DNA of 64,000 nucleotides from Candidatus Denitrolinea symbiosum (GTDB lineage: Bacteria; Chloroflexota; Anaerolineae; Anaerolineales; Villigracilaceae): assembly GCA_017312345.1 (NCBI GenBank), contig BLAA01000001.1, positions 2,480,001 to 2,544,000 on the forward strand, read 5' to 3'. Both the position numbers and the translations under genes were made by a program. Each line of letters opens with the position of its first letter. Positions within the stretch are counted from its first letter, which is position 1. The notes beneath the pieces are model-generated. The model searched no databases. It had not been told where the DNA came from and saw nothing but the letters and a program-made list of their open reading frames with translations. Shown piece after piece: positions 17,020-24,770 of the stretch.

Positions 17020-17276
17020 CGGACTGCCATTTCGCCCTGGCGGTTTTTTCTCTTGCGTTGGCCTTTGACAATATAGGGAAGCAGGTACAGGTAACCGCCC
17101 GTGATAGCCAGGGTCAGGATCAAAGGCGATTGCACGACATCCCACTTTTTCCATAATGCCATGAGTTCCGGGTCCCCAAGCAGTTTGAAGGTTATGCCGA
17201 AGGGGATGGTAATGGCGGTCGGCACGGCGATCCAGCGATGGATCTTCCGCAGCCATTTATTCAGGGATTTCGTCAT
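17016..17276 (-). CDS. Small membrane protein with a PepSY-like first helix
   Basis: 86 residues. 'LRKIHRWIAVPTAI' at the N-terminus resembles the R..HRW entry of PepSY-associated membrane helices, a haem- or redox-linked group. A second helix, 'LILTLAITGGYLYLL', is near 55-70. The start overlaps the BON gene by 20 nt and the stop overlaps the next ATG. The PepSY link is tentative. Confidence 0.6.
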   Translation of the reverse strand: MTKSLNKWLRKIHRWIAVPTAITIPFGITFKLLGDPELMALWKKWDVVQSPLILTLAITGGYLYLLPYIVKGQRKRKNRQGEMAVR

Positions 17277-17565
17277 AGCGGGTCGTTTTCTCCTTGAGAA
17301 TGGGAGAGAGTTGGATGCTGCGCGAGGGAGACGGCGCGCCGGGCGCCTCGATCCGGTTGACCACGCCGCGTACGCCCTCGGTCTCTTCGGCCAGTTCCGC
17401 AGCCAGGATGCGCGTCTCGATGGAATTGACCACGCCCGCCAGGTGGACGATCCCATTCAGCACGCCCACGCGCAGGCTGGCGTAGGCGGTGCGGTCGTCC
17501 GCCGCGAAACGGGACAGGATCGCGGCGCGCAATTTCTCATCGGGGTTTACGGGTTGGATGCTCAT
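17257..17565 (-). CDS. BON-domain protein
   Basis: 102 residues. The core 'VGVLNGIVHLAGVVNSIETR' followed by 'AEETEGVRGVVNRI' is a BON domain, a small alpha/beta fold that often binds membranes or partner proteins. There is no signal peptide from this ATG. First gene of a seven-gene minus-strand operon (to 14022); its promoter carries a GAC-N4-GTC dyad. Confidence 0.8.
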   Translation of the reverse strand: MSIQPVNPDEKLRAAILSRFAADDRTAYASLRVGVLNGIVHLAGVVNSIETRILAAELAEETEGVRGVVNRIEAPGAPSPSRSIQLSPILKEKTTRYDEIPE

Positions 17566-17578
17566 CTTTTCGCTCACA

Positions 17579-17626
17579 CAAAAAAGCAGGTCAGTCTGTT
17601 CCCAGTGTACAAACTGACCTGCTTCT
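17579..17626 (-). terminator. Rho-independent terminator overlapping a promoter
   Basis: AAGCAGGTCAGT (17584-17595) pairs with ACTGACCTGCTT (17613-17624). On the minus strand the stem is followed by TTTTTTG. It terminates the gene at 17675, but the -10 of the next promoter lies in its loop. Confidence 0.7.
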
Positions 17627-17645
17627 TGCATACGACTTTTGTCGT
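17604..17645 (-). promoter_or_regulatory. Class-II promoter with GAC-N4-GTC dyad, BON operon
   Basis: ACGACTTTTGTCGT at 17632-17645 (centre 17638.5) is a perfect dyad; the -10, TACACT, is at 17609-17604; distance 29.5 bp. Predicted start near 17597, 32 nt before the ATG at 17565. Confidence 0.65.
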
Positions 17646-17674
17646 GCGAAAAATCACAAATTGTCATCAGCCGA

Positions 17675-18064
17675 TCATGTCTTTCTTCCTGTTTTTTGCG
17701 ATTGACCGCGCGCTTGGGCAACCATCAGACCCAGAATGATTACCCAGACAACCAGCCTCAGCGTCATGGCTTGGATGCTGTCAGACGCCACCACGCCGCT
17801 ATAGGCGGTTTGCAGGATAAGCATGACGATGGCGTGCAGGCCGAATGTCCCGATGGCAGCCGGCATGGCGAACCTGCCGTTCATCCAAATGAGAGTAGCA
17901 GTGATGAACAGGGTCAGAATGCCCATGGTGTAATTGTAGAGCGGCAGCCAGTTGATCACGTAGTAGCCGGGGTCGTTGCCGAGCAGGACCCTGCCGCCCG
18001 CGAAGATTGCCATTGCGCCGATGACGAAGGCGAGAACCGACGCGATTTTATTGAGAATACTCAT
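17675..18064 (-). CDS. Four-helix membrane protein, paralogue of the gene at 16618
   Basis: 129 residues. Near-identical blocks with the 16618 protein: 'AMAIFAGGRVLLG', 'YYVINWLPLYNYTMG', 'AMTLRLVVWVII'. AGGAGA precedes the ATG. Expressed alone between its own promoter and the terminator at 17579-17626. Function unknown. Confidence 0.7.
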   Translation of the reverse strand: MSILNKIASVLAFVIGAMAIFAGGRVLLGNDPGYYVINWLPLYNYTMGILTLFITATLIWMNGRFAMPAAIGTFGLHAIVMLILQTAYSGVVASDSIQAMTLRLVVWVIILGLMVAQARGQSQKTGRKT

Positions 18065-18095
18065 AGTCTCTTCTCCTTGTTGAAAGTTGCGGGCA

Positions 18096-18137
18096 AGTAT
18101 ATGCTGTGTCTGCCGGCATGTTAATGACTTAAGTCGG
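18096..18137 (-). promoter_or_regulatory. Class-II promoter with GAC-N4-GTC dyad between divergent genes
   Basis: Palindrome GACTTAAGTC at 18126-18135 (centre 18130.5); -10 TATACT at 18101-18096 on the minus strand; distance 29.5 bp. The same dyad overlaps the -35 region of a plus-strand TATAAT (18149-18154) for the divergent Crp/Fnr gene, so one site may control both. Confidence 0.65.
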
Positions 18138-18194
18138 AATTCGAGATGTATAATGAGCGCGGAGTTGACGTTACGAGGCGTGAAGAGAGGAACC

Positions 18195-18881
18195 ATGAAT
18201 CAAGGCGAGTCCCTTCCCCACAACTTATTTAAAGCAGTCTCCTATTTTTCAGGATTGGACGACGCCGCGCTGAACCTGGTGGCGCAGTCGGCGATCCGAC
18301 GCGCCTACGACGCAGGGCAGGTCGTGTTGATTGAAGGCGAACCCTGCGCAGGATTGTACATCATCGAGAGTGGGTGGTTGAAAGTAATCAAGATCGGGTT
18401 GGATGGACGCGAGCAGATGTTACAAATGCTCGCGTCTGGAGATATCTTCAACGGTATCAGCGTGTTCACTGATTCGCCCAATCAGGCGACTGTCTCGGCT
18501 TTAGAGCCGTCTGTGCTTTGGCTGGTTCCACGCGCAGTTCTGTTAAAATTAATGGATGAAAACCCCTTGTTGGCGCGCAAGGTCGTGAAAGACCTGGCGG
18601 AGCGCGTCATGCATCTTATTCGTATGGTGGAAGATCTATCCCTGCGTTCGGTGGAGGCGCGCCTCGCGCGAATTTTACTGGAGCAGGCGGAGGGCGAGTC
18701 GGTCGAACGCCGACGCTGGGCGACGCAGGCCGAAATGGCCTTCCGTCTTGGCACTGTCCCCGATGTGGTCAATCGCGCCCTTCGGAAACTATCGTCGGAT
18801 GGGATGATTCGCGTTGCGCGTCATCAAATCCAGATTTTGGATAGGGATGGATTGAGGGCTGTGGCGCAAGTGGTCGAGTAG
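18195..18881 (+). CDS. Crp/Fnr-family transcription regulator (second of six)
   Basis: 228 residues: sensor beta roll (about 25-125, 'VVLIEGEPCAGLYIIESG'), dimer helix and winged HTH with recognition helix 'TVPDVVNRALRKL'. No Fnr-type cysteine cluster. GAGAGG precedes this ATG, so the 108-nt longer frame is not needed. It is divergent from 17675 and upstream of the ferredoxin/M50 unit, all of which carry GAC-N4-GTC dyads, making it the best candidate for their regulator. Confidence 0.88.
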   Translation: MNQGESLPHNLFKAVSYFSGLDDAALNLVAQSAIRRAYDAGQVVLIEGEPCAGLYIIESGWLKVIKIGLDGREQMLQMLASGDIFNGISVFTDSPNQATVSALEPSVLWLVPRAVLLKLMDENPLLARKVVKDLAERVMHLIRMVEDLSLRSVEARLARILLEQAEGESVERRRWATQAEMAFRLGTVPDVVNRALRKLSSDGMIRVARHQIQILDRDGLRAVAQVVE

Positions 18882-18885
18882 AAAA

Positions 18886-18927
18886 CCGATAAAAGTCGTT
18901 GAACGAGGCTCGCTCAAGGTGTAAGTT
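18886..18927 (+). promoter_or_regulatory. Class-II promoter of the ferredoxin gene
   Basis: Imperfect dyad CCGATAAAAGTCGT at 18886-18899 (centre 18892.5) and a weak -10, TAAGTT, at 18922-18927; distance 29.5 bp. The leader would be about 114 nt. Confidence 0.45.
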
Positions 18928-19047
18928 GCTCATGCCTTGAGCGAAATTGTTTTTTATCGCCGCGCGGCGGCAGCCTCTCGCTGGACGGTTCCTTCAGCAG
19001 ACAGGGAGCCCGCCTGCGGTTTGCCGCGGCGCCAACAGGAGCGTTTC

Positions 19048-19341
19048 ATGACTTGCCTTGCCGATAGACCCATTCCCATCATTGATCTCCGCCTCTGCGA
19101 TGGGTGCGGATTATGCGCGCGCGCCTGTCCGAATCAGGCATTGACCGTGCGCGATGGAAAAGCCATTATCGCGGATCCGCTGGCCTGCGAATACGACGGC
19201 CTGTGCGAGCTGGTTTGTCCCGCGCGGGCGATCACGCGTCCGTTCGAGATCGTGATCGCGGAGGGAGAAACCCAGCCTTCAAATTCGACAAAAGTCGTTG
19301 AGAAATACAGGCCTGCATCTTACAATGCGGACGATGTATGA
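19048..19341 (+). CDS. 2[4Fe-4S]-type ferredoxin with one Cys-to-Asp substitution
   Basis: 97 residues. The first cluster motif is complete: Cys17, Cys20, Cys23, Cys27-Pro. In the second, Cys47-x2-Asp50-x2-Cys53-x3-Cys57-Pro, the second ligand is Asp. Asp-ligated clusters are known in ferredoxins such as that of Pyrococcus furiosus and can convert between [3Fe-4S] and [4Fe-4S]. AGGAG precedes this ATG. The 19285-19298 operator of the next gene lies within its last codons. Confidence 0.85.
   Translation: MTCLADRPIPIIDLRLCDGCGLCARACPNQALTVRDGKAIIADPLACEYDGLCELVCPARAITRPFEIVIAEGETQPSNSTKVVEKYRPASYNADDV
19285..19326 (+). promoter_or_regulatory. Class-II promoter of the M50 protease operon
   Basis: TCGACAAAAGTCGT at 19285-19298 (centre 19291.5) inside the end of the ferredoxin gene; -10 TACAAT at 19321-19326; distance 29.5 bp. 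Predicted start near 19333, about 97 nt before the ATG at 19430. Confidence 0.65.
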
Positions 19342-19429
19342 ACGTTCTTAAGACTGGATCATAGAAATCTTCATGCCGGGCGACAGCCTTCAAGACGTTC
19401 CCGCCAGGCAAATGAAAGGAGAAACAACC

Positions 19430-20560
19430 ATGAGCTGGTCGCTCAAACTATTCAAAGTCAAAGATATTGACATCAAAGTCCACATGACGTTTGTGTTAAT
19501 CTTGATTTGGGCGGCATACCGCTGGAGTCTCAGCACGGGCGAAGGGATACAGGGCGCGGTCTTCGGCGTCGCGGCGACGCTGCTGCTCTTCCTCAGCGTA
19601 ACCCTGCACGAACTGGGTCACAGCCTGCAAGCCATTAAGTTCGGCGTGCGCGTCAAGGATATTACCCTTATGCCGATGGGCGGGCTGGCGCGCCTGGATG
19701 AAATCCCGGAAGAGCCGAACAAAGAACTACGCATTGCCCTCGCGGGGCCGCTGGTCAACTTTGCGATTGCCGCGCTGCTGGTCGGGGTCGGCGCCCTTTT
19801 GGACGCCCGCGCCTTGATCTCGCTGGACGAATTGCAAGCCTCGCTCGGAAGTGTGAGCTGGAGCGGACTGCTGGCGTATCTAACCTCCGCGAACCTGCTT
19901 CTCGGTCTCTTCAACCTCATCCCCGCCTTCCCAATGGACGGCGGACGCGTCCTGCGCGCTTTGCTGGCAAAAAAAATGAATCATGTCAAAGCCACGCAAG
20001 TCGCCGCGCAGGTCGGTCAGGGACTTGCGTTCCTGATGGGGTTGTGGGGCTTTATCAGCGGAAGCTGGACTCTCGTCATCATCGCCGTCTTTGTCTGGAT
20101 GGGCGCGGGGCAGGAAAACCAGGGGGCGCAGGTCAAGCATACACTGGGCGACGCGACTGTCGGTCAGGCAATGACGCGCTCGCCTCACACGCTGAGGGTG
20201 AACGACTCGCTGTCCAAAGCCGTCGAGTTGACGTTGACCACCTCGCAGGCAGATTTCCCCGTGCTGGAATGGGGGAGTAATCGGGTTGTCGGCTTGATCG
20301 GCGAGGTGGACCTGCTGCGCGGCCTTCAGTCGTTGGGCGCGAACGGCGCGGCGCGGGAGATCATGCGCACGAAGATCGCCGTCGCCAGCCCGGGCGAATC
20401 GCTCCATGCCGCGCAGCAAAAAATGCTGACGAATCGCACGCGCGCCCTGCTTGTATTGAATCCCGACGGCGAACTGATGGGTTTGCTGACGGCGGACGAT
20501 GTCAATGAAGCCTATCGCCTGCTGACGGTCAATCCGCAGCTGGCGGCCAGCGCGCAGTGA
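19430..20560 (+). CDS. M50-family site-2-type metalloprotease with two C-terminal CBS domains
   Basis: 376 residues. Zinc motif HELGH near residue 60 and the second motif 'NLIPAFPMDGGRVLRA' near 160 are both intact in a bundle of about six membrane segments. Two CBS domains follow (about 245-370). Such proteases cleave membrane-bound regulators or process small membrane proteins, and CBS domains usually sense adenine nucleotides. AAAGGAG precedes this ATG. Substrates among the neighbouring small membrane proteins are possible but unproven. Confidence 0.9.
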   Translation: MSWSLKLFKVKDIDIKVHMTFVLILIWAAYRWSLSTGEGIQGAVFGVAATLLLFLSVTLHELGHSLQAIKFGVRVKDITLMPMGGLARLDEIPEEPNKELRIALAGPLVNFAIAALLVGVGALLDARALISLDELQASLGSVSWSGLLAYLTSANLLLGLFNLIPAFPMDGGRVLRALLAKKMNHVKATQVAAQVGQGLAFLMGLWGFISGSWTLVIIAVFVWMGAGQENQGAQVKHTLGDATVGQAMTRSPHTLRVNDSLSKAVELTLTTSQADFPVLEWGSNRVVGLIGEVDLLRGLQSLGANGAAREIMRTKIAVASPGESLHAAQQKMLTNRTRALLVLNPDGELMGLLTADDVNEAYRLLTVNPQLAASAQ

Positions 20561-20568
20561 AGTTATTT

Positions 20569-20600
20569 CGTTCATCCAGCGGCTGCCCGTTGGATGAACG
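20569..20600. repeat. Hairpin between the M50 and DUF1858 genes
   Basis: CGTTCATCCA and TGGATGAACG form a 10-bp stem with a 12-nt loop in the 59-nt gap. No T-run follows; it may adjust transcript stability. Confidence 0.4.
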
Positions 20601-20619
20601 GAGACCTGGGAGAACTCAC

Positions 20620-20844
20620 ATGCAAATCACCAAAGATACGCGTATCTCGGAGATCCTGTTGAAATACGGCGACATTGCCGACGTGATGGAGATCTTCGGC
20701 GTCCAGCGCGTAAAAAAATATTCCCTGCGTATGTTTCTAGCCAAAGCCCTGACCGTGGAATGGGCGGCGCGCGTTCACAAGGAGCCGCTGGACAAATTCC
20801 TCGAGATCTTGAATCAGGCCATCGCGAAAAAACAGGAAGGTTGA
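20620..20844 (+). CDS. DUF1858-domain protein
   Basis: 74 residues making up a single DUF1858 domain: 'ITKDTRISEILLKYGDIADVMEIFGV' and the terminal 'LDKFLEILNQAI'. The domain is related to the N-terminal part of ScdA/RIC-type proteins and often sits beside redox proteins. The CxxC found in many members is absent here. It ends 1 nt before the haem-copper-like gene, so they are surely co-expressed. GGGAGA precedes the ATG. Confidence 0.8.
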   Translation: MQITKDTRISEILLKYGDIADVMEIFGVQRVKKYSLRMFLAKALTVEWAARVHKEPLDKFLEILNQAIAKKQEG

Positions 20845-20845
20845 T

Positions 20846-22027
20846 ATGCCGCAGCCATACTTTCTCATGTCGTTGCTTTACTTGTTCCTGGTTGGGCTTG
20901 CCGCGCTGGCTTCGGTCCTGTCGGGACTGGACATTGTTCCTTTATTTGGGAGCCTGAAATGGTTGAGAGTACACCTGGTCACCCTCGGCGCTTTGGCTGA
21001 GATCACCTTCGGGATTACCCCGGTCCTGGCGGCAGCCGCGCGGGGTTTGCCGCGCCCCAAAACGCGCTGGGATATCTGGCTAAGCCTGAACGCGGGACTC
21101 GTGCTGTTGTTGATCGGCATTCCCACCATCACGCGCGCGCTCATCATCACAGGCGGAACGCTCGCAGGCATTGCCGCGACGCTGCTCATTAAACAACTGG
21201 TTGATATGCGCCCGGCGCAAAGTCAACGAAAGGCCTCGAACGCGGAAGGACGCAAATTTTACATCACTGGTTTGAGCTACCTGCTGGTCGGCGGGTTGGT
21301 CGGCACAGGTTTATGGCTTGGATGGAGCGAAGCGCTGCATATTGCCGTTCCCATTGAAGTTCACGTCCACGCCAACTTGTGGGGCTTCGCGGCCATCGTT
21401 CTGGCCGGTCTGTTGGTGGATTTGTATCCCTCGTTTACGAATCGTCCGTTGGCCTGGCCGCGGAGCATTCCGTGGATTTATTGGTTGATGACGTTCGGCG
21501 CGCTGGGGTTAATTGCCGGGCCGTGGCTGAACGTCAGCCTGTTCACTGTCCTGGGGCTGGTCCTGCACACGCTTGGAAGCGCCCTGTTGCTGGTCGTCGC
21601 GATCAAGCCGCTTCTCGGCGACCGCAGCGCGTGGACGCCCGGCGTATGGCATTTGTTCACCTCGTACGTCTGGTTCTTCCTGCCGGTTGTGGTCGCGCCG
21701 ATGATCGTCGCCCGCGCCGAAAATTTTCCCGTACGCGAAATTTCGGGGAGCGGCGGCCCGATTCTGATTTTTGGCTGGATCATGCAATTCGGCTACGCCC
21801 TGGTTCCTTATCTCTTTACCCGCTTCTTCGAGCCTCAAAAATTCGCGCGTCTGGGCGGGACCTGGCTTAGTCTTGTCGCCGTCCATGCGGGCAGCGTCTT
21901 ATTTTGGATCAGCCTCTTCTTCCCGAACATCGAAACAGCCGCGCGGGCCTCCGCTTACGGATTGTGGATCCTTTCTGGAATCCCGCTTTTGACCGCCTTG
22001 TGGAAGAGTTTGCATGACGGTTTTTAA
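20846..22027 (+). CDS. Haem-copper-oxidase-like/NnrS-like membrane protein
   Basis: 393 residues with about twelve membrane segments. Histidines occur at positions expected for haem or metal ligands: 'RVHLVTLGALAEITFG' in helix 2, 'IEVHVHANLWGFAAIV' in helix 6 and 'PGVWHLFTSYVWFFLP' later. Catalytic CuB ligands are not recognisable. The pattern resembles NnrS-like and other non-catalytic relatives of the superfamily. AGGAAGG precedes the ATG. Its partner is the DUF1858 gene just upstream. Not a close copy of the 10658 protein. Confidence 0.6.
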   Translation: MPQPYFLMSLLYLFLVGLAALASVLSGLDIVPLFGSLKWLRVHLVTLGALAEITFGITPVLAAAARGLPRPKTRWDIWLSLNAGLVLLLIGIPTITRALIITGGTLAGIAATLLIKQLVDMRPAQSQRKASNAEGRKFYITGLSYLLVGGLVGTGLWLGWSEALHIAVPIEVHVHANLWGFAAIVLAGLLVDLYPSFTNRPLAWPRSIPWIYWLMTFGALGLIAGPWLNVSLFTVLGLVLHTLGSALLLVVAIKPLLGDRSAWTPGVWHLFTSYVWFFLPVVVAPMIVARAENFPVREISGSGGPILIFGWIMQFGYALVPYLFTRFFEPQKFARLGGTWLSLVAVHAGSVLFWISLFFPNIETAARASAYGLWILSGIPLLTALWKSLHDGF

Positions 22028-22038
22028 ACAGCCGCCGC

Positions 22039-22752
22039 TTAACGATGTCCGCGTTCTGCCAGCCCTTTCGGATCGAGCAGGACGATGGCTTGCTTCTCCA
22101 CCCTGAGCAGTCCCTCGGACTCGAGCGTCTTCAGCCCGCGGCTCAACACGTCGCGCACCGTCCCAAGCCGCACCGCCATTTCGTCGAACGTGGTCCAGTC
22201 GCGGCGCGGGACGATCAACTGTCCGCCGTGCGCCTCGGCGTGCTGCAAGAGCGTGTTTGCCAGGCGCGCTTCCACGTTTCGCAACGACAGGTCTTCGACC
22301 AGGCTGATATAGTGCAGCACGCGGTCGCTCAGGTGGCGGATGACGGCCATCGCCAGGGCGGGAAATTGTTGAGTCAGTTCCAACAGCTCGCCGGCTGGGA
22401 GCGCCCACGCGTCCACGTCTTCGAGCGCCACCACCGTGCCGGGATAGGTCGTGCCGCTGAACACGGCAATATCCCCGAAAATTTCCCCCGCTTCGAGGAA
22501 CAACATCGCCTGCTCGCGTCCGTCGCGCGACATGCGCGTGGCTTTGACCCAGCCGCGTTCGAGCAGGTAGAAAAATTCGGCCGGCTCGCCCTCGATATAG
22601 ATGACCTGTCCCGCCGCGAAGCGACGCGGGGAGGCCGACGCGGCGATCCGTTCCTGAACTTCGGGAGGCAGTCCGTCGAACCGGCGGATCCGTGAGAGAA
22701 GCGTTTTCAGCCGCGCGGAGGGCGCGAGGGCAGAGGATGGGTTTGTGGACAT
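22039..22752 (-). CDS. Crp/Fnr-family transcription regulator (third of six)
   Basis: 237 residues with the usual beta roll ('VIYIEGEPAEFFYLLERG'), dimer helix and winged HTH; recognition helix 'TVRDVLSRGLKTL'. No Fnr cysteines. A TAAAAT -10 at 22784-22779 (minus) lies in the 24-nt gap after the polyferredoxin gene. It converges on the haem-copper-like gene, with only 11 nt between the stops. Confidence 0.88.
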   Translation of the reverse strand: MSTNPSSALAPSARLKTLLSRIRRFDGLPPEVQERIAASASPRRFAAGQVIYIEGEPAEFFYLLERGWVKATRMSRDGREQAMLFLEAGEIFGDIAVFSGTTYPGTVVALEDVDAWALPAGELLELTQQFPALAMAVIRHLSDRVLHYISLVEDLSLRNVEARLANTLLQHAEAHGGQLIVPRRDWTTFDEMAVRLGTVRDVLSRGLKTLESEGLLRVEKQAIVLLDPKGLAERGHR

Positions 22753-22776
22753 AAAAAGAGGCGGACGCGCCTTCCG

Positions 22777-23613
22777 CTATTTTACCTTAGTAGTCACTTT
22801 CAACTCGAGCGCGCCGTCCCGCGCGCAGGTATCCAGGCATTCGAGACAGCGGATACATTCAGCGTCGGTCAGGTTGTTTGGCACGTCTTGGATCCCCATT
22901 GAACATTCGATGTTGCAGCGTCCGCAGTTGTTGCAGGCGTGACTGCTCACCAAACGGACGGGCGAGATTTTGTTGAAGAGCGCCAGCGCCGCGCCGAGCG
23001 GACAGAGATACTTGCACCAGGCGCGTTCCACAAAGACGGACGTGACCAGGAAAGCGACCAGCACGCTCCACAACAGCGGCGTCATTTTGAAACTGAAGAG
23101 CGCCCGCACGGGACAGAACTCGTGCAGGGGCGGAAAAATTGTGTAAAGGCTGGCGAGCAGGATCAACGCCAGGATCAGGTATTTCGCATAGCGCAGGTAT
23201 TTATCTGCTGTTGCGGGCATGCGGAGGGGGAGCCGCGCTTTGCTGGCTTTGCCGCGGATGTGACGGCGTTCGCCGCTGAGCCTGCGTCCCCACGCGGCCA
23301 GGAAGTCCTGGATGGTACCCAGCGGGCACATCCAGCCGCAGAAGGCGCGTCCCGCCACGAGCGCCACGCCCAGCACGCCGAGCAGGATCGAGAAGTTGAG
23401 CAGGTTGGTGGTTTTGAGCGTTTGCCCGGTGGCGATGTAGGGCAGGAGCGTTTCGATCCCGCCGAAGGGACAGAATGAGTCAAATGACCCGCCGCGCGAG
23501 GTCTCGCCCGGCATGACGTGACGGAGTCCGAGCAGGAACGCGCCGGCGACGCCGATCCACTGGATGGCGCGGCGGCTTTTGCTCAGGGAGGATGTTTTCG
23601 TGAACGCGCTCAT
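22777..23613 (-). CDS. NapH/NosR/CcoG-type membrane polyferredoxin
   Basis: 278 residues with four or five membrane segments. Two CxxxCP motifs, 'FCGWMCPLG' and 'WCKYLCPLG', flank the membrane region as in NapH and NosR. Two classical [4Fe-4S] motifs follow at the C-terminus: 'CNNCGRCNIEC' and 'CIRCLECLDTC'. It should carry electrons from the quinone pool to a partner. No nap or nos gene is in the window, so the acceptor is unknown. The ATG overlaps the stop of the 47-residue protein as ATGA. Confidence 0.85.
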   Translation of the reverse strand: MSAFTKTSSLSKSRRAIQWIGVAGAFLLGLRHVMPGETSRGGSFDSFCPFGGIETLLPYIATGQTLKTTNLLNFSILLGVLGVALVAGRAFCGWMCPLGTIQDFLAAWGRRLSGERRHIRGKASKARLPLRMPATADKYLRYAKYLILALILLASLYTIFPPLHEFCPVRALFSFKMTPLLWSVLVAFLVTSVFVERAWCKYLCPLGAALALFNKISPVRLVSSHACNNCGRCNIECSMGIQDVPNNLTDAECIRCLECLDTCARDGALELKVTTKVK

Positions 23614-23753
23614 GTCAGGCAACTCAATAGAAGCAGCAGGCTGTGTCCCCCCTCGTTGTGGCGAGGACGGAATCCGAGCAGGAATCCGATCAGCAGGAAA
23701 ACTACGAAGGCGGCGATGATGATGACGGGGTAGTAACGCGGGTTGATTTTCAT
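23610..23753 (-). CDS. 47-residue single-helix membrane protein
   Basis: A short frame: M-K-I-N-P-R-Y-Y-P-V then a hydrophobic segment (about 9-27), a polar 'GFRPRHNEGGHS' and a Leu-rich tail. The stop TGA overlaps the ATG of the polyferredoxin gene, which supports translation. It is a candidate small subunit of that protein. A ribosome-binding site is weak (GAGG about 13 nt upstream). Confidence 0.5.
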   Translation of the reverse strand: MKINPRYYPVIIIAAFVVFLLIGFLLGFRPRHNEGGHSLLLLLSCLT

Positions 23754-23762
23754 GGCAGGAGC

Positions 23763-23790
23763 GACCTCCCCCTCGCGAGAGGGGGAGGTC
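23763..23790. terminator. Perfect hairpin upstream of the 47-residue gene
   Basis: GACCTCCCCCTC, loop GCGA, then the exact inverse: a 12-bp GC-rich stem. It follows the stop at 23812 but no T-run follows; it may be an attenuator or processing site. Confidence 0.45.
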
Positions 23791-23811
23791 TCAAAGGAGA
23801 ATGGGCCGAAC

Positions 23812-24657
23812 TCACCCTTCGGCCACTAATGCTTTTTTGAATTTGGGATTGAGCAGGACGATGAACAGGCCGATGATTACCGGCAAGCCGTACGAGTAGT
23901 CCCAGGAGACGGAGTCGGTCATGGTCAGGCGGATGATCTGCATGGGGACGTCTATGGCTACCAGCGACGTGACCGACACCAGCGCCAGCCACCAGCCCGC
24001 GAACTTGCGAGTCGCCAGCATGTAGATGGCGACCAGCAGCAGGATGACGCAGATCCACTGGATGGGCTGCGACCAGGCCAGCACCCACGCGCCCAGTCCG
24101 GCGTACATCGGCTTGCCGGGACGGGTGAGCAGCATCCGCATATTGCCGATGCCGACGATGAAGGCGTGCGTGCTGAGCATTCCGCAGAAGGTCATGGCGA
24201 GGAATTGTCCCCACTTCACCCACTTGTCCACGTTGCGGATCAGGATCAACGTCCAGAAGAAGATCAGCCCGATGAAGGAAACCACCATCGGCAGGGGGAA
24301 GCCTTTCACGAACGAGACGTAGGGCATGAACATGAAAAATCCGCCAGCCGAGGGGAAGGCCGAAGCCAGCGCCGCGGCAGGGAAGGTCCATTCTTCGCCG
24401 CGATGGATAGCCCGCGCCATCAAGATCAGCGCGATGCCGCCGACGAAGATCAGCCCTCGATAGAAGGGGAAGGCATACGAGAAGAGCAGGATTCCGCTGG
24501 CGTAGGCGGGTTTTTCGGCCGCCACCTTCACCAGTTCGGTCAGGATGCGTTCCAGCGTCTCCTGAATCAGGAAAGGCGCGACGATGACCATGAACAGGCC
24601 GACCACGACCGCCAAAATGGATAGGATCAAACGATTGTTTTGGGAAGTTTCTTTCAT
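23812..24657 (-). CDS. Multi-helix membrane protein, member 3 of the five-member family
   Basis: 281 residues with seven or eight membrane segments. Family marks: 'NNRLILSILAVVVGLFMVIVAP' at the start, 'GGFFMFMPYVSFVKGFPLP' in the middle, a DK after the next helix and 'LLNPKFKKAL' at the end. It resembles the 26506 and 28259 proteins more than the 14022/14936 pair. AGGAGA precedes this ATG. First gene of an operon with the 47-residue protein and the polyferredoxin. Confidence 0.72.
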   Translation of the reverse strand: MKETSQNNRLILSILAVVVGLFMVIVAPFLIQETLERILTELVKVAAEKPAYASGILLFSYAFPFYRGLIFVGGIALILMARAIHRGEEWTFPAAALASAFPSAGGFFMFMPYVSFVKGFPLPMVVSFIGLIFFWTLILIRNVDKWVKWGQFLAMTFCGMLSTHAFIVGIGNMRMLLTRPGKPMYAGLGAWVLAWSQPIQWICVILLLVAIYMLATRKFAGWWLALVSVTSLVAIDVPMQIIRLTMTDSVSWDYSYGLPVIIGLFIVLLNPKFKKALVAEG

Positions 24658-24691
24658 TGGTTTCTCCTCATCGGATGTTTGATTTGTGTGT

Positions 24692-24734
24692 AAAATATCA
24701 CAATCCATCGCGGAATTCTTTGCCTTAAGGCAAA
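24692..24734 (-). promoter_or_regulatory. Class-II promoter with TTTGC dyad, polyferredoxin operon
   Basis: Perfect 16-bp palindrome TTTGCCTTAAGGCAAA at 24719-24734 (centre 24726.5); -10 TATTTT at 24697-24692; distance 29.5 bp. TGTGTAAAATATCACA at 24687-24702 covers the -10. Predicted start near 24685. Confidence 0.65.
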
Positions 24735-24770
24735 TTAATGTTTGGCGGCAGCGTTCTCGGAGGCGCGAAC

